From: Enteroscipio rubneri
GTDB lineage: Bacteria > Actinomycetota > Coriobacteriia > Coriobacteriales > Eggerthellaceae
Direction of reading: 5' to 3'
Length of the DNA: 64,000 nt
NCBI RefSeq assembly: GCF_002899715.1
Contig: NZ_PPEK01000002.1
Coordinates: 180,638 to 244,637, forward strand
The notes beneath the pieces were generated by a model. That model saw only the letters and a program-made list of their open reading frames with translations. It did not search any database and was not told the DNA's origin. A program made the translations under genes and the position numbers. Below are positions 43,971 through 52,925 of this stretch, piece by piece (within the stretch, counting starts at the first letter, position 1; the number at the start of each line of letters is the position of its first letter).

Positions 43971-46313
43971 ATGGCCGAGCGCCGGCCCGGCGCCGGGCAG
44001 CCCCGTCGGACGCGGCCTTCCGGCCGACCAGACGACGCCCGTCCGGCGCACACGGACGGGCGGAACGCCTCGCACCGCGTTGCCGACGGCAGGAAAGGTC
44101 ATGCGGTTCCGCCGGCCGGCTCGTCTCGTTCGCGTGTGCGCATGCGCCCGGGATCGCCGAAAGAAAAGCCCGCCGCCGCTCGCGGCCGTGAGCGGGATCG
44201 CGCGAAAAGGCGCTCCTATGCTGCTCCAGCCGTCTGGACCAAGGACGGATCGCGGTCCTCATCGAAGCCTGCCGAAGCAGCACGCGCCTTCATACGCGTC
44301 CTGCTCGCAGGCTTCGCTCTGCTGGGCCGCGGGATCGCGCGCATCGGACGTGCCGTTTCGGAGTTGTTCAAACGCAGCCGCGCCCTGCTTGTCGGCACGG
44401 TACTCGTTGCGATGCTGCTGCTCGTCGGCCTCGTCGATTTCGGATTGAACGCCGGCAAGGCGTATCCTGGCGTGCACGTGGGAAACGTGGATGCGTCGGG
44501 TAAAACCTCCCAGGAGATCGCAGCGCTGCTCGAAGAGACGTACGGACCGCGCATTGCGCAGGGGTCGGTCGTCATCTACGCGAGTGACGAGGCCGCCGCA
44601 GACTTCGACGAAGGCGCGCCTTCTATTGCTGAGCAGCAGAGCGCCGAGGAGGCGAAGGCTTCCCGCACGTCATGGACGGCCGATGCCGCTTCCCTCTCTG
44701 CGACTTTGCCCGCCAATGAACTTGCTGATGAAGCCCTTTCCGTAGGTCGCGAAAAAGGTGGTCTTGTTGCGCGCATCGAGGCTGCGGTCGGAGGGCATGA
44801 GATCGGGGTCCGCGTCGTCTACGACGCCGATGAGCTTGAAGCGCTCGCCGCCGACATTGACGAGACGATCGGCACGCCGCGCTTGGACTACGGGTTCGTC
44901 GTGATCGATGGGGCGGCCGAGGTCACCGAGGGCAGCGACGGCGAGATGATCGACCGTGCGGTTTTCGAGAGCCAGCTCGACGAGGTGTTCCTTTCCGAAC
45001 CAGGTACAGGTTCGTTCGTAGCACATGCCGAGTATGCCCCGGTCCGTATCGATCGACAGGCGGCGCAGAGGGCTTGCGACGACGTGAATGCCGCACTTGC
45101 GGATGGCGCCCGCTTTATCAGCGGAGAGGGTTCTTGGGATGCGGATGCGACCGCGCTGGGGGACTGGATTGTCGGTACCGTCGAGGAACGCGATGGAGGA
45201 TTCGTGCTGGCGCCCTCTGTCGACGAGGCCCGGGCGAAACCATCGATCGTGTCCTTTTTCAAGGAGCAGCGCGGCGATGCTCGTCACTCCGTTGCGTTCG
45301 AGTCTTCGCAGGATGGCTCGATCTCCGTTCGCGCTCAGGGTATGGACGAGGTGCCGCTCGCTGCAGACACGGTTGCCAAACTCGATGATGCGCTGTTCGG
45401 ACCCGAAGGCAAAGCGGCCCAGGCGCGCGCGTACGCCGAAGGAGCCGGGCAAGAGCCCGCTGCCGAGCCTGTCGCGGTCGACGTCGTCGTCGGCCCGATG
45501 CCCGAGACGCTTTCGTTCGACGAGGCGCTCGAGCGGGGGGTCATCGAGGGCATCTCGTCGTATACGACGGAGTTCTCGACCGGATCGGGAACCGAGAACC
45601 GTCAGAGCAACATCGCGCTCGTATCCGAATTCCTCGACAATTCCATCGTCGAGCCGCACGGCAGCTGGTCGTTTAACGAGACGTCGGGAGAGCGCACGGC
45701 GGAGCGAGGGTTTTTGGCGGCTGGCGCCATTGTGAACGACGAGTACGTCGACGAGGAGGGCGGCGGCGTCTGCCAGGTGGCGACTACCGTCTTCAACGCG
45801 GTGTACGACTCGGGCTTGCCCATCACCAAGCGCCGGAACCATTCGCTCTATATCGGCAGCTATCCGGCGGGCCGAGACGCGGCGGTCAGTTGGCCGGATC
45901 TCGACCTTGTATGGGAAAACGACACCGATAGCGCAGTTTTGATGCGGGTTACTTGTACAGATTTGATGCGGGTTACTTGTACAGATTCCACGGTTACCGC
46001 TACACTATATGGTGTCGATCCCGGTTACCGCACGAGCACGCAAGTGGGTGAATGGGAAGAGGGGGAGAAGCATAAGACTCGGACGGAAGTCGACGATTCG
46101 CTCTCTTCCGGCGAGAGGCATGTCAAGACGCGCGGAACCGATGGGAGAAAAATCACCATCGTCCGCGTCGTGAAGGATCGCGAGGGCGCCGTTGTGCGGG
46201 AAGACGTGTTCTCGTCCGAGTACGCCCCGATCACAGAGGTGATCGTCGCTGCCCCGGATGCGACTGCGCCTGATGGCGCCGAGGATGGCAAGGACGGCCC
46301 GAGCGCAGACTAG
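43971..46313 (+). CDS. VanW-family membrane-anchored cell-wall protein
   Basis: 780 residues. A basic, Arg/Pro-rich cytoplasmic tail of about 135 residues precedes one membrane helix (ALLVGTVLVAMLLLVGLVDFG). Two PG-binding-4-like domains follow, then the VanW domain (SSYTTEFSTGSG, NRQSNIALVSEFLDN, GAIVNDEYVDEEGGGVCQVATTVFNA in part) near 520-700. Its place is outside the membrane near peptidoglycan; the role of VanW domains is not established. A 24-base tandem duplication near 45938 repeats LMRVTCTD within the VanW domain. Confidence 0.88.
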   Translation: MAERRPGAGQPRRTRPSGRPDDARPAHTDGRNASHRVADGRKGHAVPPAGSSRSRVRMRPGSPKEKPAAARGRERDRAKRRSYAAPAVWTKDGSRSSSKPAEAARAFIRVLLAGFALLGRGIARIGRAVSELFKRSRALLVGTVLVAMLLLVGLVDFGLNAGKAYPGVHVGNVDASGKTSQEIAALLEETYGPRIAQGSVVIYASDEAAADFDEGAPSIAEQQSAEEAKASRTSWTADAASLSATLPANELADEALSVGREKGGLVARIEAAVGGHEIGVRVVYDADELEALAADIDETIGTPRLDYGFVVIDGAAEVTEGSDGEMIDRAVFESQLDEVFLSEPGTGSFVAHAEYAPVRIDRQAAQRACDDVNAALADGARFISGEGSWDADATALGDWIVGTVEERDGGFVLAPSVDEARAKPSIVSFFKEQRGDARHSVAFESSQDGSISVRAQGMDEVPLAADTVAKLDDALFGPEGKAAQARAYAEGAGQEPAAEPVAVDVVVGPMPETLSFDEALERGVIEGISSYTTEFSTGSGTENRQSNIALVSEFLDNSIVEPHGSWSFNETSGERTAERGFLAAGAIVNDEYVDEEGGGVCQVATTVFNAVYDSGLPITKRRNHSLYIGSYPAGRDAAVSWPDLDLVWENDTDSAVLMRVTCTDLMRVTCTDSTVTATLYGVDPGYRTSTQVGEWEEGEKHKTRTEVDDSLSSGERHVKTRGTDGRKITIVRVVKDREGAVVREDVFSSEYAPITEVIVAAPDATAPDGAEDGKDGPSAD
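45938..45985 (+). repeat. 24-base perfect tandem duplication in the VanW gene
   Basis: Two identical 24-base units (45938-45961 and 45962-45985) lie head to tail, in frame, encoding LMRVTCTD twice. The unit is less GC-rich than its surroundings. Confidence 0.9.
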
Positions 46314-46361
46314 CGGAGCGGATCGATGAGGAAGCGATGACAGCGCCCGCACGGAGCGGAC

Positions 46362-47699
46362 GTGATCAGAGGAAAGGTGAAGCCCAAGGTGTATTATCAA
46401 CCGGACATTGAAACCATGCCGCTCGAACAGCTGCGCGAGCTTCAGCTCGAGCGCATGCAGTGGAGCGTGCGCCATGCCTACGAGAACGTGGCGTTCTATC
46501 AGCGGTCGTTCAAGGATGCAGGCGTCGAGCCGGGTGATCTTGCGTCCCTCGACGATCTGGCGAAGTTCCCGTTCGTCGTCAAGCAGGATATGCGCGACGC
46601 ATATCCCTACGGGCTGTTCGCCGTGCCGAGCAAGGACGTGGCCCGCATCCATGCGTCTTCCGGCACGACGGGTCAGGCCACGGTTGTCGGGCACACGGCA
46701 AACGATCTGAAGAACTGGGGGGACTGTTTCGCGCGCGGCATCTACATGGTGGGTGGCGACCAGAGTTCGACCATTCAGGTATCTTACGGCTACGGCCTGT
46801 TCACAGGCGGTCTGGGGGCGCACGCCGGCGGCGAGGCCGTGGGCTGCTCGGTCATTCCCACCTCTTCGGGCAACACCAAGCGTCAGATCCAGATGATGAA
46901 GGATCTCGGCACCGACATCCTCGCTTGCACGCCCTCATACGCGCTCCTCATTGCCGATACGGCCATCGAAATGGGGTACGATCCGGCAAGCGACTTCAAG
47001 ATTTCTGGCGTCATCTTGGGTGCCGAGCCGGCTTCCGAGAACATGCGTCAGGAGATTCGGGACAAGCTGGGCGTGCAGTACTGCGACGTGTACGGCCTGT
47101 CCGAAGTCATGGGACCAGGCGTGGCTATGGAGTGCGCAGCGGCGCATGGTCTGCATGTGGCCGAAGATCAGTTTTATGCGGAGATCGTCGATCCCGAGAC
47201 GCTGCAGCCCGTGCCCGACGGCACGTACGGCGAGCTCGTGTTCACCACGCTCGTGCGCGAATGCTGCCCGCTCGTGCGCTACCGCACGCGCGATGTCACG
47301 CGCATCATCGCAGAGGAATGCAGCTGCGGGCGCACGCACCGCAAGATCGATCGCATTGTCGGCCGCACCGACGACATGCTCATCATTCGCGGCGTGAACG
47401 TGTTCCCGTCACAGATCGAGCAGGTCATTACCGCGTTCCCGGAGATCGCGCCACAGTACCAGATCATCCTCACGAACAAAGGTCCGCTCGATCGTGTTGA
47501 GCTCGACGTGGAGACGGTACCCGATTTCCCGTTCGACGAGATCAGAAAGCTCGAGGAGCTGAAAAAGCACCTGGCCGCCGAGCTCAAGAGCAATCTGCAG
47601 ATCGCTGTCGACATCAAGATCGTCGAGCCGAAGACCATCGAGCGCAGCGAGGGCAAGGCGAAGCGCATCATCGATCTGAGAGAAGGGGGCCGCGCATGA
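46362..47699 (+). CDS. paaK: phenylacetate-CoA ligase (first copy)
   Basis: 445 residues from GTG 46362; GTG 46377 and 46392 are alternatives. HASSGTTGQATVVGHT is the ATP-binding motif, YGLSEVMGPGVAMEC the substrate/adenylate motif, and GRTDDMLIIRGVNVFPSQIEQV the hinge typical of PaaK. It activates phenylacetate or a related aryl acetate to its CoA thioester. The ACT-domain gene overlaps its end by 4 bases. Confidence 0.92.
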   Translation: MIRGKVKPKVYYQPDIETMPLEQLRELQLERMQWSVRHAYENVAFYQRSFKDAGVEPGDLASLDDLAKFPFVVKQDMRDAYPYGLFAVPSKDVARIHASSGTTGQATVVGHTANDLKNWGDCFARGIYMVGGDQSSTIQVSYGYGLFTGGLGAHAGGEAVGCSVIPTSSGNTKRQIQMMKDLGTDILACTPSYALLIADTAIEMGYDPASDFKISGVILGAEPASENMRQEIRDKLGVQYCDVYGLSEVMGPGVAMECAAAHGLHVAEDQFYAEIVDPETLQPVPDGTYGELVFTTLVRECCPLVRYRTRDVTRIIAEECSCGRTHRKIDRIVGRTDDMLIIRGVNVFPSQIEQVITAFPEIAPQYQIILTNKGPLDRVELDVETVPDFPFDEIRKLEELKKHLAAELKSNLQIAVDIKIVEPKTIERSEGKAKRIIDLREGGRA

Positions 47700-48124
47700 T
47701 TTCACAGTTGACCGTGTTCCTAGAGAACGAGAAAGGGCGCCTCGCGTCCGCCTGCCGCGCCATTTCCGACGCGGGCATCAACATGCATGCGCTGAATCTG
47801 GCGGACACCGCCGATTTTGGCGTGGCGCGCGTGGTTGTGGACGCTCCCGAGGCGGCCGCCGAGGCTCTGCGCAAAGTCGGTTACCGTGCTACGGTCACGC
47901 CGGTGCTGGGCGTGCGCGTGCCCAACCGTCCGGGCGGTTTGGCAACCCTGCTCGAGTTTTTGGACGAGCACGACGTCAACATCGAGTACGGTTATTGTTT
48001 CTCCGTTGATGAGGAGACGGCGGTTGATGTGCTCAAGGTGGCAGGCGAGCCGGCCATCGAGCAGCTGCTCGTCGAGGCAGGCTTCAAGCCGGTGAAGCCG
48101 GAGGATGTCTACCGCCTTGGCTAA
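47696..48124 (+). CDS. protein with two ACT domains
   Basis: 142 residues, two ACT domains (about 1-65 and 70-135): QLTVFLENEKGRLASACRAI and GVRVPNRPGGLATLLEFLDEHDVNIEY. ACT domains bind amino acids and control neighbouring enzymes. ATGA overlap with paaK suggests tight coupling; a regulatory role on the ligase or its flux is likely but inferred. A paralogue lies at 52486. Confidence 0.88.
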   Translation: MISQLTVFLENEKGRLASACRAISDAGINMHALNLADTADFGVARVVVDAPEAAAEALRKVGYRATVTPVLGVRVPNRPGGLATLLEFLDEHDVNIEYGYCFSVDEETAVDVLKVAGEPAIEQLLVEAGFKPVKPEDVYRLG

Positions 48125-48125
48125 C

Positions 48126-49499
48126 ATGGAACAACAATCGCGCACGGCGAGGGCGCGGATTCTCTCATGCGTCCTCGCTGCAGCCCTTGCCTTCTCGCTC
48201 GCGCTCGCACCTGGTGCGGCACTTGCAGACGTGCGCAAAGCCGACGTCGTGCTCGGCCAAACGGTGGATGCGCGAGGGCTTTCCATTGCACAGTGCCCCA
48301 GCATCGATGCCGAGTATGCGCTCGTCATGGATTCGGAGGGAACCGTGTACTTCGAGCGAAATGCGACAAGCCCCACGCAGATCGCCTCCATCACCAAGGT
48401 CATGACCGCGGTGGTGGCGCTCGATGCAGTCGAGCGGGGCGAGGCCACGCTCGATACAAAGGTGACGGTGAGCGAGCGCGCGGCGCACGTTGGAGAGTCG
48501 AGTGCGGGACTCGCTGCCGGTGACGAGATGACGCTCGAAACAGCGCTTCTGGCCCTCATGGTTCCTTCGGGCAACGACGCGGCGATAGCCATTGCCGAAT
48601 CGCTGTCCGGGAGCGAGCAGGCTTTCGTGGCTCGCATGAACGAGAAAGCCGCCGAGCTGGGCTGCGTCGATACTGTCTTCGCGAATCCGCATGGACTGGA
48701 TGCTGGAGAGTTCGCGGGAGACCAGCATAGCTGCGCTGCCGATGTGGCGAAGATCGTACAGTATGCGATGCGCGACGAGTCGTTCCGTGCTGCTGTCGGG
48801 GGCGGTGACGCCACTGTTCAAGTGATGCGCGCGGGCGCGACGGCCGATATTTTCCTCGAGTCGACTGATCGCTTCATGGATATCTACGATCCTGCCATCG
48901 GCGTCAAGACGGGGTTCACTGAGCTTGCGGGCAATTCGTTCGCCGGCGCAGCCGAAAAGGACGGGCTAGAAGTGTATGCGGTCGTTATCCATTCGAGTTC
49001 TGAGCAGCAACGCTTCGAGGACGCGAAGACGTTGTGCGAGTGGGTGTACGAGCATCGGGTATCCTACCAGCTGGCGAATAGTCCCCGCACAACGACTTTG
49101 AATGCGGATGGGCAGGCAGTGGAGGTGCCGCTCGTGGCCGAAGTCGCGCATTCGGCGTGGATCGACAAGACGGTCGAGGCGACGTTCGCCGATCCTGCGG
49201 CTACGGTGGACATTTTCGATCTCAACGGCAATGTGAGCCAATCGTTTGAATTCGACGAGCTTTCAGGCGATGTGAAGGCGGGCGACAAGGTGGGTACAGC
49301 CACCTTCAAGCAGCGCAACACCGTCATTGCGACGATGGATCTGGTGGCCTGCGAAGACGTAGACGCCCCAGATTTCTTTGAAGGCATCGGCATCTGGTGG
49401 GACCGTCTGTTCCGTGGATTCTCGGGACAGCCGCAGACCGCTCAGTCCACGACTGTGAACGAAACACCCCTTGTCGTAGACAAGACGGCAGCCGCCTGA
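48126..49499 (+). CDS. serine-type D-Ala-D-Ala carboxypeptidase (DacA-like)
   Basis: 457 residues from ATG 48126 (ATG 48105 overlaps the upstream gene and is less likely). A signal peptide is followed by the S11 catalytic motifs SITK (SxxK), SGN and KTG, then a beta-rich C-terminal domain. It trims the terminal D-Ala of peptidoglycan stem peptides outside the membrane. No clear C-terminal amphipathic anchor is visible after the tail. Confidence 0.88.
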   Translation: MEQQSRTARARILSCVLAAALAFSLALAPGAALADVRKADVVLGQTVDARGLSIAQCPSIDAEYALVMDSEGTVYFERNATSPTQIASITKVMTAVVALDAVERGEATLDTKVTVSERAAHVGESSAGLAAGDEMTLETALLALMVPSGNDAAIAIAESLSGSEQAFVARMNEKAAELGCVDTVFANPHGLDAGEFAGDQHSCAADVAKIVQYAMRDESFRAAVGGGDATVQVMRAGATADIFLESTDRFMDIYDPAIGVKTGFTELAGNSFAGAAEKDGLEVYAVVIHSSSEQQRFEDAKTLCEWVYEHRVSYQLANSPRTTTLNADGQAVEVPLVAEVAHSAWIDKTVEATFADPAATVDIFDLNGNVSQSFEFDELSGDVKAGDKVGTATFKQRNTVIATMDLVACEDVDAPDFFEGIGIWWDRLFRGFSGQPQTAQSTTVNETPLVVDKTAAA

Positions 49500-49523
49500 G
49501 GCGCGCCGCGGAGAGGATATGCC

Positions 49524-49967
49524 ATGAGTACTGTATGCCCTGTATGCAGCAACCCAATCGAACAGGACGCGTCGTTTTGCCCGCATTGCGGCTTCAAGCT
49601 GCTCGGATCAACGCAGCAGTTCAAGCCTGTGCTGCTGGCCGATGAGACTATCGAGCCCGAGGTGCCTCAAACCCAACAGGCCGAGCTGCGCGTGGTGCGC
49701 GGTCCTCAGACGGGCGTGGCATTCCAACTGGGCGACAGGGGCCTCACCGTCGGGCGTAGCCCGCAGTGCGATATCTTCCTGAACGACATGACCGTCTCTC
49801 GAGAACATGCCGTTATCGAGCCGGTAGACGGCGGCGGTTACGTTATACGCGACGAAAACTCGTTCAACGGCGTTTGGGTGAGCAACGACAGCATTGACGA
49901 GCATCGCCTCGCGTCGGGCGACATCATTCAGATCGGCGCCTTCCTGCTGCTGTACCAAGAAGGTTAG
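49524..49967 (+). CDS. zinc-ribbon plus FHA-domain protein
   Basis: 147 residues. An N-terminal zinc ribbon CPVCSNPIEQDASFCPHCG is followed by an FHA domain from about residue 52 (LTVGRSPQCDIFLNDMTVSREHAVI, core GRS, SREH and N of SFNGVWV). FHA domains bind phosphothreonine, so it could read the Ser/Thr kinase encoded at 10.2 kb. GAGAGGATATGCC precedes the start. Confidence 0.9.
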   Translation: MSTVCPVCSNPIEQDASFCPHCGFKLLGSTQQFKPVLLADETIEPEVPQTQQAELRVVRGPQTGVAFQLGDRGLTVGRSPQCDIFLNDMTVSREHAVIEPVDGGGYVIRDENSFNGVWVSNDSIDEHRLASGDIIQIGAFLLLYQEG

Positions 49968-50073
49968 GCTCGAAGGCCGCCATCGAAGCGGCTTCGACAG
50001 CCTGCGAGTGCATTCCGCGCGCCGTTCGGGACGGTCGATCTTCTTTGACCGGCTCGGGCTGCGCGCGTTGCCG

Positions 50074-50079
50074 TATAAT
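50074..50079 (+). promoter_or_regulatory. -10 TATAAT of the iorAB operon
   Basis: A consensus TATAAT stands 31 bases before iorA; TTGACC lies 23 bases upstream of it, longer than an ideal spacer. Confidence 0.55.
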
Positions 50080-50109
50080 TCCTGAGGTGCTAAAGGAGAG
50101 GAACCTTTC

Positions 50110-51867
50110 ATGGAATTGATGTCAGGAAACGAGGCAATTGCCCAAGGAGCATGGGAAGCCGGCGCCCGCATCGGCGTGGCCTATCCCGGAACGCCTTCGA
50201 CCGAAACGCTTGAAGCGTTCGCGGAGAAGGAAGGCGTGTACGCCGAGTGGGCCGTCAACGAGAAAGTGGCCGTGGAGGTTGGCATCGGCGCGTCGGCTGC
50301 AGGGGCGCGCGTGCTCACCACGATGAAGCACGTCGGTGTCAACGTGGCCGCCGATCCGTTGTTCACTGCGGCGTATGCGGGCGTTGGCGGCGGCTTGGTG
50401 GTACTCGCCGCCGATGATCCGGGTATGTACTCGTCTCAGAACGAGCAGGATAGCCATTGGTACGCCCGCGCCGCGCATATTCCCATGCTCGATCCAGCTG
50501 ATTCGGCCGAGGCGCTCGTGTTCACGCGCGAGGCATACGATGTATCCGAGCGCTTTGACGTACCGGTGTTCATACGTTCGACTGTGCGCGTGTCGCATAC
50601 GAAGACGCCGGTGGAGCCCGGCGAGCGCGCTGAAGCTGCGCTCAAGCCCTACGAAAGCAACCCGGCGAAATGGGTCATGATGCCCGCCTTTGCCAAGCCG
50701 CGGCGCAAAGATCAGCTTGCGCGCATCGATGCGTTGCGCGCTTGGGCCGAGGAGTGTCCGTACAACCGTATCGATCGTAGGGGAGATGCGGTAGGCGTGG
50801 TGTGCGCGGGCGCTGTGTACCAGCATGTCGTCGAGGCGCTGCCTGACGCATCCGTGTTCAAGCTCGGGCTCACCTGGCCTCTGCCCGAGCAGGCGCTACG
50901 CGCATTCGCCAATAGCGTGAAGGCGCTCTACGTGGTGGAGGAGGCCTCGGAATATCTCACCGACAGCGTGCGCGCTCTCGGCATAGAGACGACGCCGTTC
51001 GAACGGCGCCTGCCGCGTGACGGCGAGTTGACTCCCGGTCTCGTGCGGGCGGCCTTTGGCGGCAGCGCGCCGTCTCACGAGCCGCTGCCCGAAAATCTTC
51101 CGGGCCGTCCGCCGGCGTTGTGTGCGGGGTGTCCGCACCGTCTTGTGTTCAAGGAGCTTTCGCGTATGAAAGCTGTGGTCACGGGTGACATCGGCTGCTA
51201 CACACTGGGCGCCCTTCCTCCTCTTTCGGCTATGGATACCACCATCGATATGGGCGCATCGGTGTCAATGTCGCACGGCTTCGAGCTGGCGTGGGCCGGC
51301 GAAGCATCGCATCGTCCGGTCGTGGGCGTCATTGGCGATTCGACATTCGCGCATTCGGGGCTCTCAGCGCTCATCTCCACCGTGTACAACCAAGGTGGCG
51401 GCACCATCTGCGTGCTCGATAACCGTACGACAGCCATGACGGGCCGTCAGGGCAATCCCTTTAACGGCGAGACGCTTCAGAAGCGTCCTTCGCGCGAACT
51501 CGATCTCGAGGGGGTCGTGCGCGCCATCGGGGTTGAAGACGTGCGCACAATCGATCCGAACGACGCGCTTGCGACGCGCCAAGCTCTGAAAGAGGCTGTG
51601 GCCAGCCCGGAGCTTTCGGTACTGGTATTCCGCAGTCCCTGCGTGCTCATCGACCGCGTACGCAAGCCTGCTTACGGTGTGACCGACGCGTGCACCGCCT
51701 GCGGCGTCTGCTCGACACTCGGGTGCCCGGCTATCGCAACGGACGCCGAGAGGCATGCGGTTATCGACGCCGACTCGTGCATCGGCTGCGGCCAGTGCGC
51801 GCAGTACTGCGCGTTCAAGGCTATCGTGCAGCCCGCCGTCTCGGAGGAAGGAGTCTCTCATGAGTAA
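50110..51867 (+). CDS. iorA: indolepyruvate:ferredoxin oxidoreductase, alpha subunit
   Basis: 585 residues. N-terminal pyrimidine-binding half (GNEAIAQGAWEAGARIGVAYPGTPS in part), a TPP-binding half with CAGCPHR, GDIGCYTLG, GDSTFAHSGLSAL and DNRTTAMTGRQ, and two C-terminal ferredoxin clusters CTACGVCSTLGCP and CIGCGQCAQYC. IorAB converts aryl pyruvates (indole-, phenyl-, hydroxyphenylpyruvate) to aryl-acetyl-CoA and reduces ferredoxin. AGGAGAGG precedes the ATG; iorB overlaps its end by 8 bases. Confidence 0.94.
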   Translation: MELMSGNEAIAQGAWEAGARIGVAYPGTPSTETLEAFAEKEGVYAEWAVNEKVAVEVGIGASAAGARVLTTMKHVGVNVAADPLFTAAYAGVGGGLVVLAADDPGMYSSQNEQDSHWYARAAHIPMLDPADSAEALVFTREAYDVSERFDVPVFIRSTVRVSHTKTPVEPGERAEAALKPYESNPAKWVMMPAFAKPRRKDQLARIDALRAWAEECPYNRIDRRGDAVGVVCAGAVYQHVVEALPDASVFKLGLTWPLPEQALRAFANSVKALYVVEEASEYLTDSVRALGIETTPFERRLPRDGELTPGLVRAAFGGSAPSHEPLPENLPGRPPALCAGCPHRLVFKELSRMKAVVTGDIGCYTLGALPPLSAMDTTIDMGASVSMSHGFELAWAGEASHRPVVGVIGDSTFAHSGLSALISTVYNQGGGTICVLDNRTTAMTGRQGNPFNGETLQKRPSRELDLEGVVRAIGVEDVRTIDPNDALATRQALKEAVASPELSVLVFRSPCVLIDRVRKPAYGVTDACTACGVCSTLGCPAIATDAERHAVIDADSCIGCGQCAQYCAFKAIVQPAVSEEGVSHE

Positions 51868-52489
51868 CGCGACCACCGTGCTGTTATGCGGCGTCGGCGG
51901 CCAAGGGACCGTGCTTGCCGCCGATCTCTTGGCACGCACGGCGCTTGAATCGGGATACGACGCGAAGGTGTCCGAGATCCACGGCATGTCGCAGCGCGGC
52001 GGCGCGGTGACCACCGTTGTGCGGTTCGGGCGCGAAGGCGTGCAGTCGATGGTGTCTGACGAGGGTTGCGCCGACTGCGTGGTATCGTTCGAGACCACCG
52101 AGGCGTTGCGCAACCTGCCCAACGTGCGCGAGGGCGGCTATCTGCTGGTGGCGGACGAGTCTATCCAGCCGTTGCCGGTCCTCATCGGTCGCGCCTCGAT
52201 GCCCGAGGATGCGGTGGGCACGCTCGCAACGCTCGGGGCGACGCTCATCCCTGCGGGCGATATCGCCCGCGAAACCGGTTCTCCGAAGTCGGTGAACGTG
52301 GTGCTGCTCGGCGCGCTTGCCACGCGCCTGGATTTCTCCTCGGATGCTTGGGAGCGCGTCATCGCTCGTCGCGTGCCGCCGAAGACGGTCGATGCCAACA
52401 TCGCCGCATTCCGCGCCGGTTTCGCGTTTGCGCGGGAGGCGGCCGCCGTAACTGCGTGCAGCTCAAAACATGAGGGAGGAGCGTCATGA
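51860..52489 (+). CDS. iorB: indolepyruvate:ferredoxin oxidoreductase, beta subunit
   Basis: 209 residues from ATG 51860. GVGGQGTVLAADLLA and EIHGMSQRGGAV are the gamma-domain motifs of 2-oxoacid oxidoreductases as found in IorB. It forms the heterodimer with IorA. Overlaps iorA by 8 bases and the following ACT gene by 4, so translation is coupled. Confidence 0.93.
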   Translation: MSNATTVLLCGVGGQGTVLAADLLARTALESGYDAKVSEIHGMSQRGGAVTTVVRFGREGVQSMVSDEGCADCVVSFETTEALRNLPNVREGGYLLVADESIQPLPVLIGRASMPEDAVGTLATLGATLIPAGDIARETGSPKSVNVVLLGALATRLDFSSDAWERVIARRVPPKTVDANIAAFRAGFAFAREAAAVTACSSKHEGGAS

Positions 52490-52920
52490 GCGTTCGTCAG
52501 GTCAGCGTGTTTCTGGAGAGCCGCCCCGGGCATCTGCGCCGCGTGCTCGATGCGTTCGAGGACGCGGACGTGAATGTACGTGGCTACAGTGCCTCCGACA
52601 CGGGAGATTACGGCATTGTTCGATTTGTCGTGGATGATCCTGTTCGTGCGCTCGCGGTGCTCACGGACATCGGGGCCGCTTGCTCCTCGAGCGAGGTGCT
52701 GTGCGTGCGCTTGGATGACGAGCCCGGCGAGCTTGCGCGCGTCATGGGCGTCATGGCCGATTGCGGCATCAACGTCTCGTACAGCTATTCGCTTATCTCG
52801 ACGTACATCGCCCTGTCCACCCCCGATCTCGACCGTGCCGAGGAGCTTCTCTCCGGCGAACCGGTGGAGCTTATGTCCCAGGCCGACCTGGCTGCGCCAC
52901 TGGCGCCTCAAGGGGTGTGA
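52486..52920 (+). CDS. protein with two ACT domains (second copy)
   Basis: 144 residues with two ACT domains: QVSVFLESRPGHLRRVLDAF and VRLDDEPGELARVMGVMAD. Paralogue of the gene at 47696. ATGA overlap with iorB and a gap of 5 bases to paaK place it inside an iorAB-ACT-paaK operon. A sensor of aromatic amino acids would fit; not shown. Confidence 0.87.
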   Translation: MSVRQVSVFLESRPGHLRRVLDAFEDADVNVRGYSASDTGDYGIVRFVVDDPVRALAVLTDIGAACSSSEVLCVRLDDEPGELARVMGVMADCGINVSYSYSLISTYIALSTPDLDRAEELLSGEPVELMSQADLAAPLAPQGV

Positions 52921-52925
52921 GCGGC

